Part shown: positions 16,065 to 24,270 of the stretch, piece after piece | Layout of the letters: every line of letters starts with the position of its first letter | Position numbering within the stretch: the first letter of the stretch is position 1 | Source: Agreia sp. Leaf283 | GTDB taxonomy: Bacteria > Actinomycetota > Actinomycetes > Actinomycetales > Microbacteriaceae | NCBI RefSeq assembly: GCF_001422485.1 | Contig: NZ_LMNF01000001.1 | Location: 1,153,050 to 1,217,049, forward strand | Direction: 5' to 3' | Length of the DNA stretch: 64,000 nt | Program-made: the position numbers and the translations under genes | The notes under the pieces: model-generated | What the model was told of the DNA's origin: nothing | What the model saw: only the letters and a program-made list of their open reading frames with translations | The model's database searches: none

Positions 16065-18159
16065 CGTTCTGCCCGTCGCCGACCTCGTCCACGACCCCGA
16101 CGAGGCCAACACCAACGAGTTCGACCCGCTGGTGCCGCGCCCGATCGACCGCGCGACCGAGCTGCCGCTGACCGGTGTGCTCGATGAGGCAGTGGGCGAC
16201 ATCGCCAAGATCTTCGCGGCTCCCGCGGACCCGGCCGACTGGCCCGCCTGGCGTGAGGCGCTCGCGGCCTGGCGCGCTGACGCCCGCCGCCGCATCGACT
16301 ACTCGGGCGCGGCCTACGACGACGTCACCTCGCGCTGGACCCAGCACTGCGCATCCGTCGCCCTCGTGTGGCTCTGGGACGAGCGGCTCTTCGACGCCGA
16401 GGCGCAGCGCTTCGACGTGCAGCGTTTCGTCGATGCGACGGCCGACTTCGGCGGCTTCGACGGCGTGGTGCTCTGGCACGCCTACCCGGTGATCGGCATC
16501 GACGACCGCAACCAGTTCGACTACTACCGCGACGTGCCCGGCCTGGGCGAGCTCATCGCCGAGTTCCAGCGGCGAGGCATGCGCGTGTTCATCGACTACA
16601 ACCCGTGGGACACGGGAACGCGCCGGGCCGACCACGACGACGCGGCGGAGCTCGCCCTGATCGTCGACGAGCTGGGGGTCGACGGCGTCTTCCTCGACAC
16701 GATGAAGGAGGGCGACCGCGCCCTCGTCAGGGCTCTGCGCGAATCGTCGCTGCCGCGCGCCCTCGAGGGCGAGTCGCGCGTGCCCAACGTGCGCATCGAA
16801 GACCACCAGCTGAGCTGGGCGCAGTGGTTCGACGACAGCGAGGCGCCCGGCGTGATGCGCGCCCACTGGTTCGAGCGTCGGCACATGATGCACTCGACCC
16901 GCCGCTGGAATCGCGACCACAGCTCCGAGCTGCAGTCGGCCTTCATGAACGGCACAGGCATGCTCGTCTGGGACACGGTCTTCGGCGTCTGGGTGGGCTG
17001 GAACGCGCGCGATCGGTCGACGCTGCGGCGCATGCTGCGGGTGCAGCGCGCGCTCGGCGACGTTTTCGTGGGCGGCGACTGGGTGCCGCTCGACGGAGCG
17101 TCCGGGCACGCCCTCGACCACGGCGTCTATGCCTCCCGCTGGTCGACCGACGAGCTCGATGTGTACACGCTCGTCAATCGCTCGGTCGCGGACTACACCG
17201 GCCCCGCCCTGTCGGCCGAGCACGGCTCGGGCGTGCTGTGGGATGCGACGGCCGGGCGCATCGTCGGCCCCGAGGGCGTCGTCGTTCCGGCGCGTGGCGT
17301 CACCGCGATCGTGCGCGAGAAGGCGCGCGGCCTCACCACGGCTCCGGATACGACGGCTCCGGATGCGACACCGCAGGATGCGACAACGACTGCAGTGACG
17401 GAGCCGAACTCCGATCTCCTGCGCGGGCTGCTCGCCGAGGCCGCGGCGGATGCGCCCAGCGCCGATTCGAGCTTCCCCGCGCGAGAGGCCGTGCGCCGGA
17501 TTCCGGCGGCGGCGCTCCTCGCAGCCGCACCCGCCGACTCGGTCGTGATCGACGCTGCGACGCACGAGCTCGTCGTGCGCTTCCGCCGCCGAGAGACGGG
17601 ACTCTACGGCGAGGCTCCCTACGTCGAGGAGTGGAAGCCGCTGCCCCCGCGGCTGCACGACGACCGCAGCCTCGAGGTCACGGTCGAGACCGGCCGCGTC
17701 GCCGTGGCCCGCCGCGAGGTCACCCGCGCCGAGTTCGATCGCTTCGTGGTCGACACGGGCTACGCGCCCGCGAGTGACAACCGCTTCCTGCTCGCCGCTC
17801 AGGCCGATGGCGACGCGGTGACCTGCGTCGACCTCGACGACGCGCGAGCCTACGCCGCGTGGGCCGGGGCCCGCCTGCCCACCGAATTCGAGTGGCAGCT
17901 GGCGGCATCCGATGGTGCCTTCGAGCGGGCCGAGCCGTGGGTCTGGAACTGGACCGAGAGCGAGCACAGCGACGGCGTCACCCGCTTCGCGCAGCTGAAG
18001 GGCGGGGCCGACTACGAGGCGCAGGGCTCCGACTGGTACGTCGATGGAGGCCGCCGCGAGCCCGAGTTCTGCCTCAAGTACCTGCTCACCGGGCTGGGGA
18101 TCTCGAGGTCGCCGAACATCGGCTTCCGCCTCGCGTGGGATCTGGAGGACGAATCATGA
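16048..18159 (+). CDS. TIM-barrel glycosidase-like / FGE-like fusion protein
   Basis: 703 residues, no signal peptide. The start is TTG 16048, inside the ribokinase gene (17-nt overlap), because AAGGAG lies at 16032-16037 with 10-nt spacing. Residues from about 130 to 330 read like a (beta/alpha)8 glycosidase: GVVLWHAYPVIGIDDRNQFD, FIDYNPWDTG (from 182) and GVFLDTMKEGD (D212). About 545-703 is a formylglycine-generating-enzyme/SUMF1-like fold (VARREVTRAEFDRF, LPTEFEWQLA, WVWNWTESEH, SPNIGFRLAWD). Only one Cys (EFCLKY) lies in that part, so the two-Cys copper site of true FGE is absent and formylglycine formation is unlikely. It may act on a glycoside in the cytoplasm. Function not assignable; 4-nt overlap with the CoA transferase gene. 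Confidence 0.75.
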   Translation: MSHRSDVLPVADLVHDPDEANTNEFDPLVPRPIDRATELPLTGVLDEAVGDIAKIFAAPADPADWPAWREALAAWRADARRRIDYSGAAYDDVTSRWTQHCASVALVWLWDERLFDAEAQRFDVQRFVDATADFGGFDGVVLWHAYPVIGIDDRNQFDYYRDVPGLGELIAEFQRRGMRVFIDYNPWDTGTRRADHDDAAELALIVDELGVDGVFLDTMKEGDRALVRALRESSLPRALEGESRVPNVRIEDHQLSWAQWFDDSEAPGVMRAHWFERRHMMHSTRRWNRDHSSELQSAFMNGTGMLVWDTVFGVWVGWNARDRSTLRRMLRVQRALGDVFVGGDWVPLDGASGHALDHGVYASRWSTDELDVYTLVNRSVADYTGPALSAEHGSGVLWDATAGRIVGPEGVVVPARGVTAIVREKARGLTTAPDTTAPDATPQDATTTAVTEPNSDLLRGLLAEAAADAPSADSSFPAREAVRRIPAAALLAAAPADSVVIDAATHELVVRFRRRETGLYGEAPYVEEWKPLPPRLHDDRSLEVTVETGRVAVARREVTRAEFDRFVVDTGYAPASDNRFLLAAQADGDAVTCVDLDDARAYAAWAGARLPTEFEWQLAASDGAFERAEPWVWNWTESEHSDGVTRFAQLKGGADYEAQGSDWYVDGGRREPEFCLKYLLTGLGISRSPNIGFRLAWDLEDES

Positions 18160-19346
18160 GCGCCGCGCCTCTCGACGGAGTGAGGGTGCTCGACGTCTCG
18201 ACGCTCTTCGCGGGTCCGCTCGCCGCCACGTTCCTCGGCGACTTCGGGGCCGACGTGATCAAGGTCGAGCACCCGCTGAAGCCCGACGCCTCGCGCGGGC
18301 ACGGACCGGCCAAAGACGGCGTGAACCTCTGGTGGAAGACGCTCGGCCGCAACAAGCGCACGGTCACGCTCAACCTCGGTCAGGCCGACGGGGCCGCCGT
18401 GCTGCTCGAGCTCGTGCGCACGGCCGACGTGCTGATCGAGAACTTCAGGCCCGGCACGCTCGAGCGCTGGGGCCTGGGTCCGGATGCGCTTCTCGCCGCC
18501 AACCCGGCACTGGTCATAGCGCGGGTCACCGCTTTCGGACAGTTCGGGCCCTACTCCGCGCGGCCCGGCTTCGGCAGCCTCGCCGAGGCGATGAGTGGAT
18601 TCGCGGCGCTCACGGGCGAGCCCGACGGCCCGCCCACCCTGCCGCCCTTCGGCCTCGCCGACGGCATCGCCGCGCTCGCCACGAGCTACGCCGTGATGGT
18701 CGCACTGCGCTCCGCCGAGGCGACCGGCCGCGGCCAGGTGGTCGACATGGCCATCATCGAGCCCATCCTGATGCTGCTCGGCGGCCAGATCACGGCCTTT
18801 GACCAGCTCGGAACCGTGCAGGCTCGCACCGGCAACCGCAGCGTGAACAACGCGCCACGCAACGTGTACCGCACGGCCGACGACGAGTGGGTCGCCATCT
18901 CGACCAGCTCGCAGTCCATCGCCGAGCGTGTGATGACCCTCGTCGGCCGACCCGAACTCGTCGACGAGCCGTGGTTCTCGAGCGGGCACAGCAGGGCGCA
19001 GCACGCCGACGAGCTCGACGAGGCCGTCGCATCCTGGGTCGCCGCGCGCCCCACCGCGGTGGTGCTCGAGGAGTTCGAGAGGGCGCAGGCCGCCGTCGCG
19101 CCCGTCTACGACGTGCGGGGAATCCTCGCCGATCCGCAGTACGCCGCGCTCGGCACCGTTCAGACCGTCGACGACGACGAGCTGGGACCGGTCAAGATGC
19201 AGAACGTGCTGTTCCGGCTCTCCGAGACGCCCGGGTCGATCCGGTTCAGCGGCCGACCGCACGGTCACGACACCGACGAGGTGCTCGACGAGATCGGCAT
19301 CACGGCCCAGCAGCGGGCGGCGCTGCGCGAACGGGGGATCCTGTGA
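18156..19346 (+). CDS. CaiB/BaiF-type (class III) CoA transferase
   Basis: 396 residues. Family marks: LDGVRVLDVSTLFAGPLAA, GDFGADVIKVEHP, NFRPGTLERWGLG, GRGQVVDMAIIEP and a C-terminal FSGRPHGHDTDEVL. It should move CoA between a donor acyl-CoA and an organic acid. At the site where many family members have the nucleophilic Asp (RPGFD) this protein has Gly140 (RPGFGSLAEAMSG), so the mechanism may differ or another residue may serve; I am not certain of that alignment. Coupled by 4-nt overlaps both to the fusion gene upstream and the lyase downstream. Confidence 0.88.
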   Translation: MSAAPLDGVRVLDVSTLFAGPLAATFLGDFGADVIKVEHPLKPDASRGHGPAKDGVNLWWKTLGRNKRTVTLNLGQADGAAVLLELVRTADVLIENFRPGTLERWGLGPDALLAANPALVIARVTAFGQFGPYSARPGFGSLAEAMSGFAALTGEPDGPPTLPPFGLADGIAALATSYAVMVALRSAEATGRGQVVDMAIIEPILMLLGGQITAFDQLGTVQARTGNRSVNNAPRNVYRTADDEWVAISTSSQSIAERVMTLVGRPELVDEPWFSSGHSRAQHADELDEAVASWVAARPTAVVLEEFERAQAAVAPVYDVRGILADPQYAALGTVQTVDDDELGPVKMQNVLFRLSETPGSIRFSGRPHGHDTDEVLDEIGITAQQRAALRERGIL

Positions 19347-20206
19347 GCGCCCGCCCATCCGGTGCCCGACCGTTCGCCGCCCGGCCCATCGTCGCGGCGC
19401 TGTACGTTCCCGGAGACAGGCCCGACCGCTTCGAGACGGCGGCCGCGAGCGGCGCGAACATGGTGATCCTCGATCTGGAGGACGCGGTCGCGCCCGAGCG
19501 CAAGGACGCCGCCCGTCAGGCCGTGCTCGACTGGCTCGCCGCGTTCCGGTTGAGCGACGAACGGCATCCGGCGCTCGCCGTGGTGCAGGTGCGCATCAAC
19601 AGCGGAGAACGCGGCGACGACGATGCGCGCGCGCTGGCGTCATCGCCCGCCGCGATCGAGCTGCGCGTGCCCAAGGTCGAGACGCCCGGGCAGCTCGACG
19701 TGCTCGCGGGCCTCGCCTCCGGGCTGCCGGTGACCGCCCTCGTCGAGTCGGCGCTGGGCGTCGAGAACGCCTACGCGATCGCCGCGCATCCGGCCGTGAC
19801 GAGGCTCGCGCTCGGCGAATCCGACCTTGCGAGCGAGCTCGGCACGCGGTCGCCCGCCGTGCTCGACTACGCCCGCATCCGCCTGCTGTACGCGGCCCGG
19901 TCGGCCGGGCTCGAGGCGCCGATGATGTCGGCGTTCCCCGACATCCGCAATCTGGATGCGCTGCGCGCCGACACCCTGCGCGGCCGCGAGTCGGGCTGGT
20001 TCGGCCGCTCCGCCATCCACCCCAGCCAGCTGCCCGTCATCCACGAGGCCTTCGCCCCGACCGACGCCGAGCTCGGCTGGGCCCGCGAGGTGCTCACGGT
20101 CGGCGAGGCAGGGGGAGTCGCGACCCTCGCGAGCGGCGAGATGGTCGATGCGGCCATGCTCGGCCGGGCGCGGTCGATCCTCCGAGCGGCGGAGCCCTTC
20201 GCCTGA
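19343..20206 (+). CDS. HpcH/HpaI (CitE-like) aldolase/lyase
   Basis: 287 residues; GTG 19343 overlaps the preceding stop (GTGA). CitE-like markers: LYVPGDRPDRF, ILDLEDAVAPERKDAAR (metal-binding acidic residues), ALVESALGVENAY, LALGESDLASELG and WFGRSAIHPSQLPVI. The family cleaves or forms C-C bonds of acyl-CoA thioesters such as citramalyl-CoA or malyl-CoA. Paired with a CoA transferase, it suggests activation of a hydroxy-dicarboxylic acid to its CoA ester, then cleavage to acetyl-CoA (or similar) and an oxoacid. Actual substrate unknown. Confidence 0.88.
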   Translation: MSARPSGARPFAARPIVAALYVPGDRPDRFETAAASGANMVILDLEDAVAPERKDAARQAVLDWLAAFRLSDERHPALAVVQVRINSGERGDDDARALASSPAAIELRVPKVETPGQLDVLAGLASGLPVTALVESALGVENAYAIAAHPAVTRLALGESDLASELGTRSPAVLDYARIRLLYAARSAGLEAPMMSAFPDIRNLDALRADTLRGRESGWFGRSAIHPSQLPVIHEAFAPTDAELGWAREVLTVGEAGGVATLASGEMVDAAMLGRARSILRAAEPFA

Positions 20207-20252
20207 CCCGAACTATCAAGCACCATCCAGCACCATCCAGAGAGGCAACACA

Positions 20253-22619
20253 ATGATGTGGACGTCGAAGACCGCGGCTCTCGCCGCGCTCGCACTCGCA
20301 GGGGCGGGCATCCTCGCCCTGCCCGCCGCACCGGCACAGGCCGCCGGCAGCACGTTCGAGGCGGGCTCGTTCGAGAGCTCGGCCATCGGCGGGCCCGTCG
20401 ACTACACGGTCTATCTGCCCGACGGGTACGACGCGTCGGGAGCGACGCGCTATCCGACCCTCTATCTGCTGCACGGTCGCGGCGACACGCAGGCCGCGTG
20501 GCAGCAGGTCGGCCCCGACCTCGACGAGCTGATCGCCGCCGGCAGCATCCCGCCGATGGTGGTGGTGATGCCGGATGCTCCGTGGAACGAGCGAGGCAAC
20601 TACTACGTCGACTCGCAGTACACCGGCGGGGCGACGCCCGGCGTCGCCGTCGAGACGGCGTTCACGACGGAGCTCATTCCGACGATCGATGCGAAGTACG
20701 CCACGATCGACGACCGCGCATCCCGCGTCGTGGGCGGCTATTCGATGGGCGGCGCGGGTGCGCTGCGCTACGCCACCGCGCACCAGGATCTCTTCGCGAA
20801 CGCGCTCATCCTGAGCCCCGCGGTCTACGTGCCGACTCCGCCGGTCGATTCGTCGGCGCGCGAGTTCGGCGCCTACGGCGCGGGCGACCAGGTCTTCGAC
20901 GAGCAGCGCTACCTCTCGCTCAACTACCCCGCGACGTTCGCCGCGTTCGACCCCGCGTCACCGCTGCACCTCTTCATCGCGGTCGGCGACGACGAGTACG
21001 TGAACCCCGACCCGGCCGATGTGAACCACGACATCGACTACGAGTCGGCGACGCTGTACAACGCGGCCAAGCGCGTGCCCGGAATCACCGCGGAGTTCCG
21101 CGTCTACAACGGCGGGCACGACTGGGGTGTGTGGCGCGAGGGGTTCCGCGAGGGCATCCAGGACATCGCGGGCTACCTGCAGACCACGCCCCGTGCGCCG
21201 TTCGAGGGAACGCAGCTCGGCACCGCGGGCGACGACCGCGCCGGGGGAGTGCTTGCGCTGAGCGACGGCGGAGTTCAGGCCGTGAACGCGGCGGGAGCGC
21301 TCGGCGGCGTCGGCGGGGCCGGCGGCCTCGACATCGTGCTGCAGCGCTTCGCTGCCGACGGTTCCGAAGTGTGGTCGAGCGCCATCGCCTCCGCGCTCGA
21401 CGATCGCGCCTACGGTGTGGTCGCCTCCGCCGACGACTCGGTGATCGTGGGCGGCTACTCGAAGCGCGACCACGCGGGCGCGGTGAACGACGACGTGCTG
21501 GTCGCCCGGGCCGGTGGCGATGGAACCGTGCTGTGGCAGACATCCATCGGTTCGGCCTCGGCCGCCGACCGCGCCTACGGGGTGGCGGCCGACGGAGCGG
21601 GCGGGGCCTACCTCGCGGGCTACACCTCGGGAGCCCTCGACGGCGAGTCGAGCGCGGGCGATAAAGATGCGATGGTCACACGGGTGGATGCCGATGGCCG
21701 GGTCGCGTGGTCGCACCAGTTCGGCAGCACGGGGGAGGACAAGGCCTTCGCCGCGGCCCTCGCGAGCGACGGCGGCGTCTACGTGGCCGGAACGGCCGGA
21801 GCCGCGATGCCCGGGGCGTCGAGTTCGGGCGGCTACGACGCGTGGATCGCGAAGTACTCGGCCGACGGAACGCGGGAGTGGCTGCAGCAATTCGGCACCG
21901 AGGCGGGCGATCAGGTCAGCGCGCTACTGGCGACTCCCGCGGGCGTGGTCGCGGCAGGCTTCACCGGGGGCTCGCTCTCGGGGGCCGCGACGGCGGGCGG
22001 CAACGACGCCTTCGTGCGTTCATTCGACAGCTCCGCGGCGGCGCTCTTCACGACGCAGCTCGGAACCTCCGACGACGACCGGGGGGCGGCCCTGGTCGCC
22101 GGCGCCGACGGCGCTGTCGTGCTCGTCGGCCACACGGCGGGGCGCTTCGCAGAGGGCGGCGCCGGCGGGGTCGACGTGTTCACCGCGACCCTCGACGCAT
22201 CCGGTGCCGAGACCGCACGAAGCCAGTTCGGTACCCCTCAGCGCGACGGCGCCGACGAATACGACGAGGGCAACCTGTTCGCGTCGGCGCTCGGCGATGG
22301 CACCGCCGATGTTCAGGGGCTCACGTATGGGGCCGTCGACGGGGCACCCAATGCGGGGTCGGGCGACGTGTTCCTCACGACGATCGAGGTCGGGGTCGAC
22401 GCGACGGTGCCGGGCGAGGGCGGCCAGCCCGGTGCCGGTGCGGGTGCGGGTGCCGGTCCGGGCTCGGCGCCTTCCGGGGGTTCGGGCGTGGCGGGCATGC
22501 TCGGCCTCACGGGCATGGATGCGACGGCGCGGCTCGCGCTCGCCGGCATGCTGCTGCTGCTCGGCGCGACGGCCGTGCTGGTGCGCCGCAGAGTTCGCGG
22601 GCAGGTGCAGCGCCACTGA
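20253..22619 (+). CDS. Secreted esterase with beta-propeller repeats and membrane tail
   Basis: 788 residues. A signal peptide (hydrophobic segment then PAAPAQAAG, cleavage near residue 30) is followed by an esterase-D-type alpha/beta-hydrolase domain: VYLPDGYD, LYLLHGRGD, nucleophile S164 in GYSMGG, and H289 in NGGHDWGVW. From about residue 318 there are at least six SBBP-type beta-propeller repeats (QLGTAGDDRAGGV, QFGSTGEDKAFAA, QFGTEAGDQVSAL, QLGTSDDDRGAAL). A Gly/Ala/Pro stalk, a membrane segment and RRRVRGQ close it. The tail resembles a sortase signal, but the motif reads LGLTG rather than LPXTG, so it may simply be membrane-anchored. Probably removes acyl groups from a polymer outside the cell. 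It follows the lyase gene by 46 nt in the same direction; AGAGG lies before ATG 20253. Confidence 0.82.
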   Translation: MMWTSKTAALAALALAGAGILALPAAPAQAAGSTFEAGSFESSAIGGPVDYTVYLPDGYDASGATRYPTLYLLHGRGDTQAAWQQVGPDLDELIAAGSIPPMVVVMPDAPWNERGNYYVDSQYTGGATPGVAVETAFTTELIPTIDAKYATIDDRASRVVGGYSMGGAGALRYATAHQDLFANALILSPAVYVPTPPVDSSAREFGAYGAGDQVFDEQRYLSLNYPATFAAFDPASPLHLFIAVGDDEYVNPDPADVNHDIDYESATLYNAAKRVPGITAEFRVYNGGHDWGVWREGFREGIQDIAGYLQTTPRAPFEGTQLGTAGDDRAGGVLALSDGGVQAVNAAGALGGVGGAGGLDIVLQRFAADGSEVWSSAIASALDDRAYGVVASADDSVIVGGYSKRDHAGAVNDDVLVARAGGDGTVLWQTSIGSASAADRAYGVAADGAGGAYLAGYTSGALDGESSAGDKDAMVTRVDADGRVAWSHQFGSTGEDKAFAAALASDGGVYVAGTAGAAMPGASSSGGYDAWIAKYSADGTREWLQQFGTEAGDQVSALLATPAGVVAAGFTGGSLSGAATAGGNDAFVRSFDSSAAALFTTQLGTSDDDRGAALVAGADGAVVLVGHTAGRFAEGGAGGVDVFTATLDASGAETARSQFGTPQRDGADEYDEGNLFASALGDGTADVQGLTYGAVDGAPNAGSGDVFLTTIEVGVDATVPGEGGQPGAGAGAGAGPGSAPSGGSGVAGMLGLTGMDATARLALAGMLLLLGATAVLVRRRVRGQVQRH

Positions 22620-22627
22620 GCGGGCTG

Positions 22628-22650
22628 CCCTTCGACAGGCTCAAGGAACG
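22628..22650 (+). repeat. Single copy of the 23-bp gene-end repeat
   Basis: One forward copy with one change (CTCAAGG for CTCAGGG), 8 nt after the esterase stop and 12 nt upstream of the -10 box of the PucR-type gene, so it also occupies the -35 region of that gene. Confidence 0.85.
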
Positions 22651-22662
22651 AGACCGCCCCGG

Positions 22663-22668
22663 TACCCT
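22663..22668 (+). promoter_or_regulatory. -10 box TACCCT of a leaderless promoter
   Basis: TACCCT ends 6 nt before ATG 22675 and no ribosome site is present, so transcription probably starts at or next to the start codon. The same spacing recurs at five or more other genes in the window. Confidence 0.55.
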
Positions 22669-22674
22669 CGGTAG

Positions 22675-24201
22675 ATGCCCACCTCGCTCCACACTCTGCT
22701 CGCGGATGAGCGCTTCCACCTGCGCCTGCTCGCGGGCGGGAACCTGGCGCAGCTCGACGCTCCGATTGCCTGGGTGCACAGCTCCGACTTCCCCGATCCG
22801 ACGCCGTGGCTCGAGGAGGGGCAGCTGCTGCTGACCGACGGCGACCAGATGCGCCCCGGAACAGCGGTCGCCGACATCGACGCCTACGTCACCCGGCTCT
22901 GCGACCGCGGAATCCTCGGCCTCGGCTTCGCCACGAGCATCATCCACGACGATGTGCCGCCGGCCCTCGTGCGCGCCTGCGAGACCCGTGGCATCCCGCT
23001 CTTCGAGGTCGCCGACCGCACGCCGTTCATCGCCATCATCCGCGCGGTCGCCGACGTGATCGCCCTCGACGAGCGCGAGCGCCTCGAGTGGTCGCTCGAC
23101 GCGCAGCGCTCGATCGCCCTCGCGGCCCTGCGCCCCGACGGCCTCGAGGCGATCCTCGCCGAACTCGAGCGCAGGCTCGGCTGCTGGGTCGTGCTCTTCG
23201 ACAGCCTGGGCGACGAGGTGCGCTCATCGCCCGAGCGCAGCATGCCGCCGTCGCTCCACGACGCGGTGCAGGATGCCGTGGGCCAGGTTCTCGCGAAGGG
23301 ATCGCGGGCGGGTGCTCGCCTGAGTGCCGCCGACGGCAGCGTCGTGCTGCAGACGCTCGGCAGCGGCGGCAGCCTGCGCGGCGTGCTGGCGCTCGGAACC
23401 CTGGCGCCCCTCGACGGCGCGGGCGCCGACCTTGTGACGAGCGTCATCGCGCTCGCCTCCATCGCGCTCGAGCAGAGTCGCGCGCTCGAGGGCGCACGCC
23501 GCGATCTGCGCAGCGGCCTGTTCGAACTGCTGCTCGAGGGCAACGTCGAGGGGGCCCAGAGAACGGCCCGCAGGCTGTGGGGCGACCTCCCGGCAGAGCC
23601 GCTGACCGTCACGGTGGCCGCAGCCGGCGATGTGCCCGAGTCGCTGCTCACCGAGCTGGAGCTCGTGTCCGAGCGCCGCAGGGGCACGGTGTTCTTCGCC
23701 GAACGCGACGACGAGCTCGTGCTCGTGGCGTCGGCGGCGGGCACGCTCCCTCCGCAGTTCGATCGCCTCGCGATCAGGTCGGGCACCTCGGCGCCCGTCG
23801 ACTGGACCGAGCTGGCCCGGGGACTCGTCGAGGCCCGTCGCGCACTGTCGGTCACGACGGCCGAGCGTCCGACGGCCACGTTCGGCGAGCTCGCCGGATC
23901 GGGCGTGCTGGGCGTTCTCGCCCGGGCCGGGGCCCAGGATGTCGCGGCGCGCGTGCTCGAGCCGCTCACGGCATCCGGTCGGGGTGATGTCGACGTGCTG
24001 CTCGCCAGCGCGGCCGCCTGGCTCGACGCGAACGGGGCGTGGGACCCGGCGGCGAAGGCGTTGGGCGTGCACCGGCACACTCTGCGGGCGCGCCTCGCGA
24101 TCGTTCAGCAGCTGCTGGGCCTCGACCTCGACCGTTTCGCCGACAGGGCGGAGCTCTGGGCCGCGCTCACCTTCGCCGAGCAGCGCGGCCCCGTTCTCTG
24201 A
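22675..24201 (+). CDS. PucR-family transcriptional regulator
   Basis: 508 residues. An N-terminal PucR sensor domain (LLAGGNLAQLDAPIAWVHSSD, EEGQLLLTDGDQ, GILGLGFATSI), a central GGDEF-like CdaR region, and a C-terminal PucR-type HTH (about residues 450-500: WDPAAKALGVHRHTLRARLA, LDRFADRAELWAAL). Members control purine, amine or sugar-acid catabolism. It is convergent with the mmsA-type gene, so its target is not obvious; autoregulation or control of the esterase operon is possible. The TGA stop lies in a degenerate copy of the gene-end repeat (24192-24209). Confidence 0.9.
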   Translation: MPTSLHTLLADERFHLRLLAGGNLAQLDAPIAWVHSSDFPDPTPWLEEGQLLLTDGDQMRPGTAVADIDAYVTRLCDRGILGLGFATSIIHDDVPPALVRACETRGIPLFEVADRTPFIAIIRAVADVIALDERERLEWSLDAQRSIALAALRPDGLEAILAELERRLGCWVVLFDSLGDEVRSSPERSMPPSLHDAVQDAVGQVLAKGSRAGARLSAADGSVVLQTLGSGGSLRGVLALGTLAPLDGAGADLVTSVIALASIALEQSRALEGARRDLRSGLFELLLEGNVEGAQRTARRLWGDLPAEPLTVTVAAAGDVPESLLTELELVSERRRGTVFFAERDDELVLVASAAGTLPPQFDRLAIRSGTSAPVDWTELARGLVEARRALSVTTAERPTATFGELAGSGVLGVLARAGAQDVAARVLEPLTASGRGDVDVLLASAAAWLDANGAWDPAAKALGVHRHTLRARLAIVQQLLGLDLDRFADRAELWAALTFAEQRGPVL

Positions 24202-24246
24202 GCTCGTCGTTCCCTGAGCCTGTCGTTCCCTGAGCCTGTCGAAGGG
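24192..24246 (-). repeat. Gene-end repeat, one degenerate, one partial and one full copy
   Basis: Reverse-orientation copies: a degenerate one at 24192-24209 that contains the PucR stop codon, a copy truncated after TGTCG at 24208-24225, and a full copy at 24224-24246. They lie between the convergent PucR and mmsA genes. Confidence 0.8.
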
Positions 24247-24270
24247 CGGCCTGTGCGACCGCCCCACGCG

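Noticed and set aside
15847-17967. 706-residue open frame on the minus strand
   Set aside because: Antisense to the ribokinase and fusion genes, with no recognisable domain.
16048-18159. Functional formylglycine-generating enzyme
   Set aside because: Only one Cys in the FGE-like part and no sulfatase gene in the window.
22500-22619. Canonical LPXTG sortase signal on the esterase
   Set aside because: The motif reads LGLTG; a membrane anchor is supported, sortase linkage is not.
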